Assembly: GCF_000242635.2 (NCBI RefSeq)
Contig: NC_017770.1
Span: forward strand, 434,001-498,000
Length of the DNA: 64,000 bases
Direction: 5' to 3'
From: Solitalea canadensis DSM 3403
GTDB lineage: Bacteria > Bacteroidota > Bacteroidia > Sphingobacteriales > Sphingobacteriaceae
The stretch's first letter is position 1. Every line of letters starts with the position of its first letter. Shown here one piece after another: positions 1 through 8,159 of the stretch. Position numbers and translations under genes: made by a program. The notes below the pieces were generated by a model that worked only from the letters and a program-made list of their open reading frames with translations, was not told the DNA's origin and did no database searches.

Positions 1-749
1 TAGCAGATATTTGGTCATCTTTAAAGCCAGGTGGTGTGTTAATTTATAGTACCTGTACCTATAGCCCGAATGAGAATGAAGAAAACCTTGCATGGCTATG
101 TGAAAATTATGAAGCCGAGAATCTTACCATAAAGCTTGATGATAACTGGAGAATAAAGGAGAGTACACATTCAGGATTTACAGGTTATCGTTTTTATCCT
201 CATGAAACACAAGGAGAAGGGTTTTTCCTTGCTATCGTTAGAAAGAAGGGTGAACTCGGAAAAGAATTTAAGTACCCTAAGAAAAAAGGTAAAAGCTTAT
301 TCGTTCCTATGGATGCTAAAGCCATAGCTCCGTTCAGTGGATTACTTCTCATGCCTGAAAAATGGAAGTACTTTCTTAAAAATGATATGGTGTCTTTATT
401 TCCGGCAATAAAAAGCAAAGAAGTTGAATACCTGATCGATGCGTTAAATGTGATTTATGCCGGTGTTGAAGTGGGTCAGTTAACCAAAAAGGAGTTCAGG
501 CCAGAGCATGCTTTAGCCTTGTTTGGGGAGCTAAACAAAAATTATTTTTCGGTCATTGAGGTTAATAAAGAAACTGCTTTGAAGTTTTTACGCAAAGACG
601 ATCAGGTTTTTGAAAAAGCGATAGAAGGATGGAGTTTATTAACCTATAATGGTATCGGGCTGGGCTGGGTAAAAAAAGTGGGGAATAGATTTAATAACTA
701 TTATCCTAAAGAATGGCGTATACGATTATCCCTGGATAAAATGATTTAA
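1..749 (+). CDS. rRNA (cytosine-C5)-methyltransferase, RsmF/NOP2-like, 3' part
   Basis: C-terminal part of a SAM-dependent m5C rRNA methyltransferase; the reading frame is open to the window edge (codons start at base 3), so the N-terminus and most of the Rossmann fold lie outside. What remains starts with GGVLIYSTCTYSPNENE, the segment of NOL1/NOP2/Sun enzymes carrying the conserved Thr-Cys. The last roughly 90 residues (from about GVEVGQLTKKEFRPEHAL to the stop) look like the C-terminal PUA-like RNA-binding domain of RsmF-type enzymes. The LuxR-type gene follows 32 bp downstream on the same strand. Family assignment is firm; the exact rRNA target is inferred only. Confidence 0.85.
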   Translation, partial: ADIWSSLKPGGVLIYSTCTYSPNENEENLAWLCENYEAENLTIKLDDNWRIKESTHSGFTGYRFYPHETQGEGFFLAIVRKKGELGKEFKYPKKKGKSLFVPMDAKAIAPFSGLLLMPEKWKYFLKNDMVSLFPAIKSKEVEYLIDALNVIYAGVEVGQLTKKEFRPEHALALFGELNKNYFSVIEVNKETALKFLRKDDQVFEKAIEGWSLLTYNGIGLGWVKKVGNRFNNYYPKEWRIRLSLDKMI

Positions 750-781
750 AATTCTGAATACACTACCGTAAACTGATTAAC

Positions 782-1477
782 ATGGAGGAAAATAGGCAAG
801 AAAAGGACTTGCAAACAGGGAAACAAGCATTAACGACGGTTGATGAGCATATATTTTTTAAAGAACTTGTAGATAAAATGCCTGTGGGCTTGTATACTGC
901 AAGTTATGAAACAGAAAGTGTTACTTGGTGTAATCAATACATGGAAAACATGTTTGGATTGTCGGCAAATGAAATTATTGCTTTAGGCAGTGATTTTTGT
1001 GGAACCTTGGTTCATCCCGATGATCAACATTTGACACAAATAAGCCAGCTTTTGTTAAGCCAGCAACCTCTTGTAAATTTTGGAGGAGTTTTCAGAGTTC
1101 GTTCAGCCAACGATGCTAATTGGAAATGGCTTGCGGGTTGGGCCACTTCTTTGCAAAAAGATAATAGTGGCATTGCTACTGATATGCTTTGTGTTTTGGT
1201 TGACTTGGGTGTTTGTATTCATACCTATGATCGTACAATTGATGCATTAAAAGATGCGTTGAGGAATAAAAAAGATGAAACATTACTTTCGCTAACCAAT
1301 AGAGAGCGTGAGGTGTTATTGCTGATAGCTAAGGGACTTAAGAATAAGGAAGTAGCAGAACGTTTAAGTGAGTATACCATTGAAACTCACCGTAAGAATA
1401 TCAAGTTAAAGCTCAATGTTCGTACAACAACTGAATTATTGAAGAAGGCCGAAGATCTGATACTGTTGAATGTTTAG
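782..1477 (+). CDS. PAS domain LuxR-family transcriptional regulator
   Basis: 231-aa DNA-binding regulator with no receiver domain. Residues about 22-145 resemble a PAS sensor fold (MPVGLYTASYETESVTWCN opening, then FCGTLVHPDD and WLAGWATSL). Residues about 168-228 form a LuxR/GerE helix-turn-helix (LTNREREVLLLIAKGLKNKE, followed by ETHRKNIKLKL). Such PAS-LuxR proteins are common in Bacteroidota and presumably respond to a cytosolic ligand or partner; nothing here identifies it. The gene lies 32 bp after the methyltransferase gene and may share its transcript. A hairpin with a T-run directly follows the stop. Targets are unknown. Confidence 0.85.
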   Translation: MEENRQEKDLQTGKQALTTVDEHIFFKELVDKMPVGLYTASYETESVTWCNQYMENMFGLSANEIIALGSDFCGTLVHPDDQHLTQISQLLLSQQPLVNFGGVFRVRSANDANWKWLAGWATSLQKDNSGIATDMLCVLVDLGVCIHTYDRTIDALKDALRNKKDETLLSLTNREREVLLLIAKGLKNKEVAERLSEYTIETHRKNIKLKLNVRTTTELLKKAEDLILLNV

Positions 1478-1483
1478 ACACTT

Positions 1484-1509
1484 AAAATACCCACAAGTTG
1501 GTATTTTTT
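1484..1509 (+). terminator. hairpin/T-run after LuxR gene
   Basis: AAAATACC (1484-1491) pairs with GGTATTTT (1500-1507) and runs into six T, seven bases after the LuxR stop. The inner sequence is also an 18-bp motif shared with 51976-51993, so it may have another role. Confidence 0.55.
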
Positions 1510-1535
1510 ATCGAATAAAGTCGTTCTACTTTTAC

Positions 1536-1549
1536 GTCGTTATAACGAC
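1536..1549. promoter_or_regulatory. perfect 14-bp palindrome, possible operator
   Basis: GTCGTTATAACGAC is a perfect palindrome in the gap between the LuxR gene and the convergent Fe-S gene. No promoter is recognised next to it. It could be a binding site, but this is inference. Confidence 0.25.
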
Positions 1550-1630
1550 CTCACCAAATCTGAACTATTAGTTGCCACTAATGGGTTTTCCGGGTTTGAG
1601 TACCTATCCGAAACATAGTTTATAATTATT

Positions 1631-1662
1631 AAAAAAGCTTCCCCGTTATTGGGAGAAGCTTA
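1631..1662 (-). terminator. terminator of the Fe-S protein gene pair
   Basis: AAGCTT (1635-1640) plus CCC pairs with GGG plus AAGCTT (1656-1661); read on the minus strand the stem runs into TTTTTT. It lies about 25 bp beyond the stop of the CCG-domain gene and may work in both directions. Confidence 0.7.
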
Positions 1663-1684
1663 TTTATTTTTAAGGGTTTCTTGC

Positions 1685-2476
1685 TTACGTCCAACCGTTG
1701 GCTTTGGTTGCAATTTCAGCAATGTCCAATACTTGCACCTCGGCTTCTTTGTCGGCTAATTTTACGCCATCTCTGATCATTGTCATACAGAAAGGACATG
1801 AAACTGCAATAACATCTGGTTTTAAGGCTAAGGCTTCTTCTGTACGCTCTACATTAATGTCTTTATTCCCTTTCTCAGGTTCTTTGAACATTTGAGCTCC
1901 ACCCGCTCCACAACAAAGTCCATTAGAGCGACAACGTTTCATTTCTGTTAATTCAGCATCCAATTGCTCTATTACAGCACGTGGAGCCTCGTATACACCG
2001 TTGGCACGTCCTAAATAACAAGGATCATGATAAGTGATTTTTTTACCTTTGAAGGTTTCACCGTTTTCAATTTTTAAACGGCCATCATCAATTAATTGCT
2101 GTATTAACTGAGAGTGATGAATAACCTCGTAATTACCACCTAACTCAGGGTATTCATTTTTTAAAGTATTAAAACAATGAGGACAAGCAGTAACGATTTT
2201 CTTAACGTTGTAGGCGTTTAAAATTTCAATATTGGTCATTGCCATCATTTGAAACAAAAATTCATTTCCTGCACGTTTAGCCGGGTCTCCGGTACAGCTT
2301 TCTTCTGTTCCTAAAATGGCAAACTTGATTCCTACATTGTTTAAGATTGTTGCAACTGCACGGGTAATTTTCTGAGCACGTTCGTCAAAACTTCCTGCAC
2401 ACCCAACCCAAAATAATAATTCTGGTTCTTCGCCTGCAGCCAGCATTTCCGACATTGTTTTTATATGGAGTTCCAT
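1685..2476 (-). CDS. CCG-domain Fe-S protein (HdrB/GlcF-like)
   Basis: 263-aa cytosolic redox protein with the two cysteine-rich CCG domains seen in heterodisulfide reductase subunit B, glycolate oxidase GlcF and LutA. Visible motifs are VTACPHCFNTLKNEYPELGG and YHDPCYLGR in the first half, then SNGLCCGAGG and VSCPFC near the C-terminus. It starts 64 bp after the stop of the membrane ferredoxin gene; together they resemble split HdrD/DsrK-type modules that carry electrons between a membrane quinone or cytochrome and a soluble partner. The true donor and acceptor cannot be read from the sequence. A terminator follows. Confidence 0.85.
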   Translation of the reverse strand: MELHIKTMSEMLAAGEEPELLFWVGCAGSFDERAQKITRAVATILNNVGIKFAILGTEESCTGDPAKRAGNEFLFQMMAMTNIEILNAYNVKKIVTACPHCFNTLKNEYPELGGNYEVIHHSQLIQQLIDDGRLKIENGETFKGKKITYHDPCYLGRANGVYEAPRAVIEQLDAELTEMKRCRSNGLCCGAGGAQMFKEPEKGNKDINVERTEEALALKPDVIAVSCPFCMTMIRDGVKLADKEAEVQVLDIAEIATKANGWT

Positions 2477-2540
2477 TGTAATTTTATCTGTTTAAAAGAC
2501 GGACTTTATTTATTCAGTTGTCTTTGTTTTTAATAAATGC

Positions 2541-3839
2541 TTAATTATTGATCCAGTTTGTTCTGTCTGATGGAGAATATTTCCACGGAGCCTGGTTATT
2601 TTCTACGTTACCAAACATATTGTTGATGCTTGCTGGTGCGTTGGATTCTTCCATAACCAAATACCTGCGCAACTCAACAATGATCGCTAACGGATCAATA
2701 TTAACCGGACAAGCCTCAGTACATGCATTACATGTGGTACACGCCCAAAGTTCTTCTTGAGTGATATAATCACCTAATAACGCTTTACCATCCTGGTAAT
2801 CCTTCCCGTGCTTATCAATATTTTTTCCTACTTCTTCCAGACGGTCGCGGGTATCCATCATTATTTTGCGTGGAGATAATAACTTACCGGTCATATTAGC
2901 AGGACAATTAGATGTACAGCGACCACATTCTGTACAAGAATAAGCATTCATTAGGTTAACCCAATTTAGGTCAGTAACATCTTTTGCGCCGAAACGTCCG
3001 GGCGCACCATCTGTTGCAGGAGGGGTAAAAGACGGATCAAGCATTGCTTTCACCTCGTTAGTAACAGACTGCATATTGGTGAACTTTCCTTTTTTATTCA
3101 AATTAGAATACCAGGTGTTTGGAAATGCTAGTACAATGTGAAAGTGTTTTGAATATGGAATGTAGTTTAAGAAAGCAAATATGCCCACAATATGGGACCA
3201 CCAGCAGAGACGCTCAACAAAAATTAAAGCAGTTTCACTATCAGGTAAAATGGCGGCAATTGCTGCACTGACAGGGAATGATCCCGCCTGAATGTAGTGA
3301 TGGGCTCCAAGCAGCTGTAGTTTATAATCTGCGGCATTCATGGTTAAAAAAGCCGTCATTAATAAGATCTCAGCAATTAGGATATAGTTCGCGTCGCTTA
3401 CAGGCCATCCTTTCATCTCCACGCCAGAAAAACGTTTTAAATGAATAATGTTCCTTCTGATTAAGAAGACCACACAAGCAGTAAGTACACCTAAGGCTAA
3501 AAATTCAAATGACCCAATAAGGAAGCCGTAGAAGCTACCTAAAAAAGAAAATATACGGTGAGTGCCAAAGATGCCGTCTATTACAATTTCAAGCATCTCT
3601 ATGTTAATGATTACAAAACCTACATAAATGAGGATGTGAAGGAATCCTGCAATAGGTCTAACCATCATTTTAGACTGGCCCAGGGCAACTCTTGCCATGG
3701 TTTTCCAGCGTTCAGCAGTATGATCCGTTCGGTCGATGTCTTTACCGAGCATGATGTTCCTGCGGATTTTCATCACATTGCGGGTGAAAAGCCAAATAGC
3801 GGCTGCTGCAATAAGTACAAATAATAGCTGTCCAAGCAT
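2541..3839 (-). CDS. membrane 4Fe-4S ferredoxin protein (HdrC/DsrMK-like)
   Basis: 432 aa. The N-terminal two thirds holds about five to six membrane helices, resembling a nitrate-reductase-gamma/DsrM-type cytochrome b region. The C-terminus carries two 4Fe-4S motifs, CTECGRCTSNCPAN and CTTCNACTEACPVN (roughly residues 300-315 and 365-380). Together with the downstream CCG protein it looks like a membrane-anchored Fe-S electron-transfer unit. The start ATG at 3839 is followed by a hydrophobic stretch, as expected for an inner-membrane protein. No clear TAnnTTTG box was found upstream. The family is well supported; the reaction is unknown. Confidence 0.85.
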   Translation of the reverse strand: MLGQLLFVLIAAAAIWLFTRNVMKIRRNIMLGKDIDRTDHTAERWKTMARVALGQSKMMVRPIAGFLHILIYVGFVIINIEMLEIVIDGIFGTHRIFSFLGSFYGFLIGSFEFLALGVLTACVVFLIRRNIIHLKRFSGVEMKGWPVSDANYILIAEILLMTAFLTMNAADYKLQLLGAHHYIQAGSFPVSAAIAAILPDSETALIFVERLCWWSHIVGIFAFLNYIPYSKHFHIVLAFPNTWYSNLNKKGKFTNMQSVTNEVKAMLDPSFTPPATDGAPGRFGAKDVTDLNWVNLMNAYSCTECGRCTSNCPANMTGKLLSPRKIMMDTRDRLEEVGKNIDKHGKDYQDGKALLGDYITQEELWACTTCNACTEACPVNIDPLAIIVELRRYLVMEESNAPASINNMFGNVENNQAPWKYSPSDRTNWINN

Positions 3840-4126
3840 AAGGTTTTTGATCAGAGTATATCGCTAAAATAATAATTCAAAAAAATAAACCAATTATTAA
3901 AACGGTCTATTTTCTACTTAGAATCGATATAAATTGGCTATTGCTTTTAGAATATAGTTTTAAACAATAGTACTAATATAGATTTTTAAACAGACTTTTG
4001 GGTGCTCTTTGTAAATCTATTTGTGCAGATAATCTGATACTTAAGAGGAATGTGTCTAAAAAAACAGAAAAACCTTTTTGATTTGAGTAAAAAGATACTA
4101 CATTTGCATTCCCAAAACGAAAGGGA
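3840..4126. other. intergenic region upstream of the tRNA genes
   Basis: Apart from the tRNA promoter at 4077-4106 I see no gene or repeat. The 77-codon minus-strand frame over the tRNAs is spurious. Confidence 0.6.
4077..4106 (+). promoter_or_regulatory. promoter of tandem tRNA-Phe genes
   Basis: TTTG (4077-4080), 18 nt, then TACATTTG (4099-4106), an exact match to the Bacteroidota -33/-7 consensus (TTTG, TAnnTTTG). The first tRNA begins 20 nt downstream of the -7 box. Confidence 0.75.
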
Positions 4127-4199
4127 GGTGATGTAGCTCAGTCGGTAGAGCAAAGGACTGAAAATCCTTGTGTCGCTGGTTCGATCCCGGCCATCACCA
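4127..4199 (+). tRNA. tRNA-Phe (GAA), copy 1
   Basis: A 73-nt cloverleaf. The acceptor GGTGATG pairs with CATCACC, discriminator A is at 4199, the D-stem is GCTC/GAGC, the anticodon stem AAGGA/TCCTT with loop CTGAAAA (anticodon GAA), and the T-arm is GCTGG-TTCGATC-CCGGC. CCA is not encoded. It differs from the second copy by one base in the D-loop (GTCGG instead of GTTGG). Confidence 0.97.
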
Positions 4200-4224
4200 C
4201 AAAATAGATAAAAATGCACCGCAA

Positions 4225-4297
4225 GGTGATGTAGCTCAGTTGGTAGAGCAAAGGACTGAAAATCCTTGTGTCGCTGGTTCGATCCCGGCCATCACCA
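4225..4297 (+). tRNA. tRNA-Phe (GAA), copy 2
   Basis: Same cloverleaf as copy 1 with one D-loop difference, separated from it by 25 nt. Both copies lie between one promoter and one terminator, so they are probably cut from a single precursor. CCA is not encoded. Confidence 0.97.
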
Positions 4298-4302
4298 CAG
4301 AC

Positions 4303-4335
4303 AAAAAGCTTCCTGATTCAGGAAGCTTTTTTTGT
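4303..4335 (+). terminator. terminator of tRNA-Phe operon
   Basis: A strong hairpin starts five bases after the second tRNA: AAGCTTCCTG pairs with CAGGAAGCTT around a three-base loop, followed by seven T. Confidence 0.9.
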
Positions 4336-4497
4336 TTTTAGGGTAAAACTGAAACGCCGGATGGGGCGGAATGATTCAATCCAAGATCGGCATCAACCTG
4401 AATGATTGTCTACTCAAAATTTATGGATCTTAAATTAGTTAAATCTCCGGAGGAGAATAAACTTAGTAGGTAATACATCGGGACTAAAACATAAGCC

Positions 4498-4543
4498 CCG
4501 GATGGGGCGAAACTAATTCTCTGCTTAGTTTCACTCCATCCGG
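4498..4543. repeat. 19-bp inverted repeat with CCGGATGG ends
   Basis: Left arm 4498-4516 pairs with right arm 4525-4543 (17 Watson-Crick pairs, one G-T, one mismatch) around an 8-nt loop. The outer core CCGGATGGGGC is repeated at 4357-4367. There is no T-run, so it looks more like a dispersed palindromic element than a terminator. Confidence 0.65.
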
Positions 4544-4730
4544 AGTTAACCTTTCAATTTTTTTGTTTCTATTAAGGTTAGACTTCTATGAAGTTTCCTT
4601 CTTAAAGATGAAATTATTCCTTTTGTCCCCCTCCAACTTTTCCGGTTGGTCCAAACTCAGCTCAAATAAGTATCCTATTATTCGGTGTTAACTTCAACAT
4701 AACCCTTTTTTACTATCACTATCTCACTCA

Positions 4731-4762
4731 TAAAAAATAAAGCTTCCCAACCAGGAAGCTTT
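4731..4762 (-). terminator. minus-strand terminator after small membrane gene
   Basis: AAAGCTTCC (4739-4747) pairs with GGAAGCTTT (4754-4762). The minus strand then reads into a T-rich run. This supports transcription of the small leftward gene upstream. Confidence 0.7.
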
Positions 4763-4839
4763 CAATTAACAGCCGATCGAAGACTGAAGGTAATAAGTTA
4801 TCTTTTTATCAATAAGAACTCTTTTACTATTTATGTAAT

Positions 4840-5061
4840 CTACATACGGCCATATCTTCTACGATAGCTATACAATTTTCGTTTTTGCCAAAAAATTACA
4901 ATGAATAAAAGCGCGATTAAGGTTGGTTGGATAACGGAAGAAGTCCATTTGAACAATTGAACTGGATCTATATCATGGATAAAATTCAAGTGTTCTTCCG
5001 GAATTCCTAATTTCACTAAGAGAGCGCTAACTTTAGCCGAAAAGTCTGAAACTAGCAGCAT
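4840..5061 (-). CDS. small hypothetical single-span membrane protein
   Basis: A 73-aa frame with one hydrophobic helix near the C-terminus (about residues 43-60, QPTLIALLFIVIFWQ) followed by a very basic tail (KRKLYSYRRRYGRM), which would place the C-terminus in the cytoplasm. I do not recognise the family. Evidence that it is real: a plausible membrane topology, no competing gene in the region, and a minus-strand terminator about 80 bp after the stop. No promoter match was found. Confidence 0.45.
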   Translation of the reverse strand: MLLVSDFSAKVSALLVKLGIPEEHLNFIHDIDPVQLFKWTSSVIQPTLIALLFIVIFWQKRKLYSYRRRYGRM

Positions 5062-5224
5062 AATGATTTGGTATTGGGTTTGATCGTTCCCTAAATTAGG
5101 AAAAATTATTAACTATAATTCAAATATTTTGTTAAATAATTTTGAAATCTATTTTCCAGTTCTTTTGTAGTTATTAAATCAATTAAAAAAAGTATTTCAG
5201 CTTGTTGTTGAACAGAAAATAAAC

Positions 5225-5255
5225 AAAAAAGGAGCTGTTAATCAGCTCCTTTTTT
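5225..5255 (-). terminator. terminator of tdk
   Basis: GGAGCTG (5231-5237) pairs with CAGCTCC (5243-5249) around TTAAT; the minus strand continues into six T. It begins directly after the tdk TAG stop. Confidence 0.88.
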
Positions 5256-5831
5256 CTATTTATCTAAGTTAAAACAAACTCTGCATCGTGGCTCATAGCT
5301 TTCTTTTTCGCCAAGAAGAAATGTTTCTTGTCTTTCAACCAAACGATAAGAATGGCTGGCCGGGGCCCCACAGCGTACACAAACTGCGGTAATTTTAGTT
5401 ACAAACTCTGCAACGGCCATTAGCTTAGGAATAGGTCCAAAAGGGTTGCCTTTAAAATCCATATCAAGACCTGCTACAATAACTCTTATTCCTTTATTGG
5501 CTAGCGTAGCGCAAACATTTGGTAATTCATCATCAAAGAACTGAGCCTCATCTATTCCGATAACTTGTGTATTGCTGCTTAATAATAAGATTGCCGATGA
5601 AGTTTCAATAGGAGTGGATTGAATTGAATTAAGATCATGAGAAACAACAGCAGTGGCGTCATAGCGGATGTCTGTTGCAGGTTTAAAAATCTCCACTTTA
5701 AGTTTCGCTATCTGCGCTCTTTTTAATCTGCGAATCAGTTCTTCAGTTTTTCCTGAAAACATTGGTCCGCAAATTACTTCAATACTGCCTCTTTGTGCTC
5801 CTTTTGGTCTTTCAATTCCCTCGTTTATCAT
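5256..5831 (-). CDS. tdk: thymidine kinase
   Basis: 191 aa, the usual length for type II thymidine kinase, which phosphorylates thymidine to dTMP in the salvage pathway using ATP. The P-loop GPMFSGKT is at residues 22-29, the DEAQFF motif holds the catalytic Glu (about residue 95), and the zinc-binding cysteines are CVRC (151/154) and CRVC (183/186). It is divergent from the hypothetical gene at 6023 and has its own terminator, so it is probably a single-gene transcript. Confidence 0.97.
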   Translation of the reverse strand: MINEGIERPKGAQRGSIEVICGPMFSGKTEELIRRLKRAQIAKLKVEIFKPATDIRYDATAVVSHDLNSIQSTPIETSSAILLLSSNTQVIGIDEAQFFDDELPNVCATLANKGIRVIVAGLDMDFKGNPFGPIPKLMAVAEFVTKITAVCVRCGAPASHSYRLVERQETFLLGEKESYEPRCRVCFNLDK

Positions 5832-5949
5832 CCACTGTCAAATTAATTGTTTTTCAGCCTACGAATATCCGTATTTTAACACTAAAATTAATTTGCTGTT
5901 GATAAGTACTTAAAAAGCTAATTGTCACGTTTTCATGACGGATATAGGG

Positions 5950-5979
5950 TTTGTATTTAGTTGTGATTTGTTATTTTTG
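5950..5979 (+). promoter_or_regulatory. promoter of the 292-aa hypothetical gene
   Basis: TTTG (5950-5953), 18 nt, TATTTTTG (5972-5979). The ATG lies about 43 bp downstream of the -7 box. Confidence 0.6.
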
Positions 5980-6022
5980 ATATTAAAATCTACAGACTGA
6001 ACCTCAATTAATAATTTTTCAT

Positions 6023-6901
6023 ATGACGCGCGAAGATATTTTAGGACGAATTGGTTCCATACTTGATGAGTTAAAAACAGAATGTCGCAGTTTATATATT
6101 CAGCCTCACATCAATTCCATTGAACTTGAATTGTTTGAAGCGAATGCCAACTTTCTTAAGGATCATATTGCTATTTTAAGGAAACTTGTTGAAAAAGAAA
6201 CGACTACTTCCTTGCCTGATTCGCAACCGGTTGTTAAAGCTGCTTCTAAAGCCTCCTCAGCAAATGAGTTGATTGCGACCATTGAACCTAAGCAACAAGT
6301 AGAGGTAGAGAGACCTGTTAAAAAAACAGAACCGGAAGAATTGATCACGGCCACGTTAAAGTTCGAAGAAAAAGCAGCTGAAGTTCAATCTGTTTTTGTT
6401 GAACCGCTTGTAAAAGAGCCGGAGGTAACTGCCCCTTTTGAAAACGTAATAAAAGAACCGGAATCGGTTATTATTCCAGTGGTATCACCAATGGCCGATG
6501 TGAAGCATCAGCCGGCTATGACCATGGAAGAAAAGATCAAAAAAGAAGAAGAGGCATGGGCAGAACTCAACAGACGTTTCCAAACCAATGTTCCTAGTCT
6601 TAACGATAAGATATCTTCTCAGAATCAAAATAGAACTGAAGTTAATTCAATCATCCAGCCGGCGGTTAGCGATCTGAGAAAAGCTGTTGGGCTTAATGAT
6701 AAGTTCGCCTTTATAAAAGGATTATTTAACAACAGTGTTGAGTCATTCGAAAAGGCATTAACAGATCTTAATGCTTGCAGCACTTTTGCTGAAGCCAAAC
6801 AATTAGTAGATCAACAATTAGCTAATCGCTATGATTGGGATCAAAAACCTGAATTACACGATCAATTCTTAAACGTTGTAAAGAAACGTTTTAACGGATA
6901 A
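6023..6901 (+). CDS. conserved hypothetical protein, 292 aa
   Basis: Cytosolic protein without signal peptide or membrane helix. The N-terminal roughly 60 residues are probably helical (ILGRIGSILDELKTECRSLY). A long Glu/Lys/Val/Pro-rich, apparently disordered stretch follows (about 65-165), then a helical C-terminal domain (about 220-292) containing AVGLNDKFAFIKGLFNN and EAKQLVDQQL. A similar C-terminal segment occurs in other Bacteroidota hypotheticals as far as I recall. The function is unknown. Its last 11 bp overlap the 3' end of rodA, which converges on it. Confidence 0.75.
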   Translation: MTREDILGRIGSILDELKTECRSLYIQPHINSIELELFEANANFLKDHIAILRKLVEKETTTSLPDSQPVVKAASKASSANELIATIEPKQQVEVERPVKKTEPEELITATLKFEEKAAEVQSVFVEPLVKEPEVTAPFENVIKEPESVIIPVVSPMADVKHQPAMTMEEKIKKEEEAWAELNRRFQTNVPSLNDKISSQNQNRTEVNSIIQPAVSDLRKAVGLNDKFAFIKGLFNNSVESFEKALTDLNACSTFAEAKQLVDQQLANRYDWDQKPELHDQFLNVVKKRFNG

Positions 6902-8159
6902 TTCCGTTTCTGTTGGTATCGAGCTTTATCAGGATAAATAACAAGATGGTAAAGCTCCATAACGACGATCCTCCATAACTAATGAACGGCAAAGGAATAC
7001 CAATTACCGGTATAATACCAATAGTCATACCCACATTAATAAATACGTGGAAGAATAATATCGAGGCTACACCATACCCATAAACTCTTGAAAAAGTAGA
7101 TCGCTGTCGTTCGGCTAAAACAACTATACGAAGTATTAAGAAGGAATATAGACCTAATACAACAACACTCCCTAAAAAGCCCCATTCTTCACCTATTGTA
7201 CAAAAGATAAAGTCGGTACTTTGTTCAGGTACGAAGTCATATTTGGTTTGAGTTCCTTTTAAAAAACCTTTTCCCAGTAACTGTCCGGAACCAATTGCTA
7301 TTTTTGATTGGTTTACATTATAACCAACACCTTTTGGATCCACTTTTTTTCCTAACAAAAGGTCAATACGATCACGTTGGTGAGATTTTAATACGTTATG
7401 GAAAACATAATTTACACCTGTTACTAACACAATAGCCATAATTGTACTTCCGATCACCAATGTGTAAGTACGTCTTATTCTACGATCTCTCCACAATAAG
7501 AAAATCGCAATCGCAATTAATGCTACGATTATATAGGTTTGAGGTATTAGTAATGATAAAATGAATAGAATAACTGAAACGAATCCGAATACCAGATAAA
7601 AAGGAGGGAGTCCTTCTCTATATAATACTAAGAAAAATGAAGTAAATACAATGGCCGAACCAGCGTCGGGCTGTAATAAAATTAAAACAACGGGAGTGAA
7701 AATAAGGGCAAAACACTTTAATTGATCACCAAAATCAGTCAGTTTAAGGTTGGTAGTTCCCATGTAACGCGACAGGGCAAGACAAGTGGCCACTTTCGCA
7801 AATTCTGCAGGTTGTAGCCTAAAACTTCCTATTTCAAACCAGGCTCGGTTACCACCAACAAGTTTACCCACAAAAAGCACCGCAATAAGCAATATTAAGG
7901 TGACTCCATAAAAAGCATAGGCAGAAAAATTGAAAAACTTTGAGTCAATCAATAAAATGGCCGTAATAATAATTCCTGCAGTTAATATCCATATGAGCTG
8001 TTTTCCGTAATTACGGCTCATGTCAAATATGCTGGCGTGATCAGCGTCAAAAACGGCAGCATAAATATTTAACCACCCGATTACCACCAAACAAAAGTAA
8101 AGGATAATCGTAACCCAATCTACGTTATAAAAAGGACTGGTTTGCTGTTTTTGGTTCAT
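6891..8159 (-). CDS. rodA: rod shape-determining protein RodA (SEDS glycosyltransferase)
   Basis: 422-aa polytopic membrane protein (about ten helices) of the SEDS family that polymerises lipid II glycan strands during cell elongation, working with PBP2. Diagnostic motifs are LLQPDAGSAIVF, containing the Asp essential in SEDS enzymes, and the C-terminal PVIGIPLPFISYGGSS. The ATG directly abuts the stop of the PBP2 gene, so the two are translated from one message. It is the last gene of the leftward cluster, and its 3' end overlaps the convergent hypothetical gene by 11 bp. Confidence 0.95.
   Translation of the reverse strand: MNQKQQTSPFYNVDWVTIILYFCLVVIGWLNIYAAVFDADHASIFDMSRNYGKQLIWILTAGIIITAILLIDSKFFNFSAYAFYGVTLILLIAVLFVGKLVGGNRAWFEIGSFRLQPAEFAKVATCLALSRYMGTTNLKLTDFGDQLKCFALIFTPVVLILLQPDAGSAIVFTSFFLVLYREGLPPFYLVFGFVSVILFILSLLIPQTYIIVALIAIAIFLLWRDRRIRRTYTLVIGSTIMAIVLVTGVNYVFHNVLKSHQRDRIDLLLGKKVDPKGVGYNVNQSKIAIGSGQLLGKGFLKGTQTKYDFVPEQSTDFIFCTIGEEWGFLGSVVVLGLYSFLILRIVVLAERQRSTFSRVYGYGVASILFFHVFINVGMTIGIIPVIGIPLPFISYGGSSLWSFTILLFILIKLDTNRNGIIR

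Larger units (their letters stand above)
4336..4839. other. gene-poor region with CCGGATGG hairpins
   Basis: No credible coding sequence. It holds GCC-GGAT-GGGGC at 4356-4367, GCCCC-GGAT-GGGGC at 4495-4508, and an inverted partner so that 4498-4516 and 4525-4543 form a 19-bp hairpin. The minus-strand terminator at 4731-4762 closes the region. Confidence 0.6.

Noticed and set aside
3986-4219. 77-codon minus-strand ORF containing GDGRDRTSDTRIFSPLLY
   Set aside because: It is antisense to tRNA-Phe; this peptide type is a familiar annotation artefact of tRNA genes.
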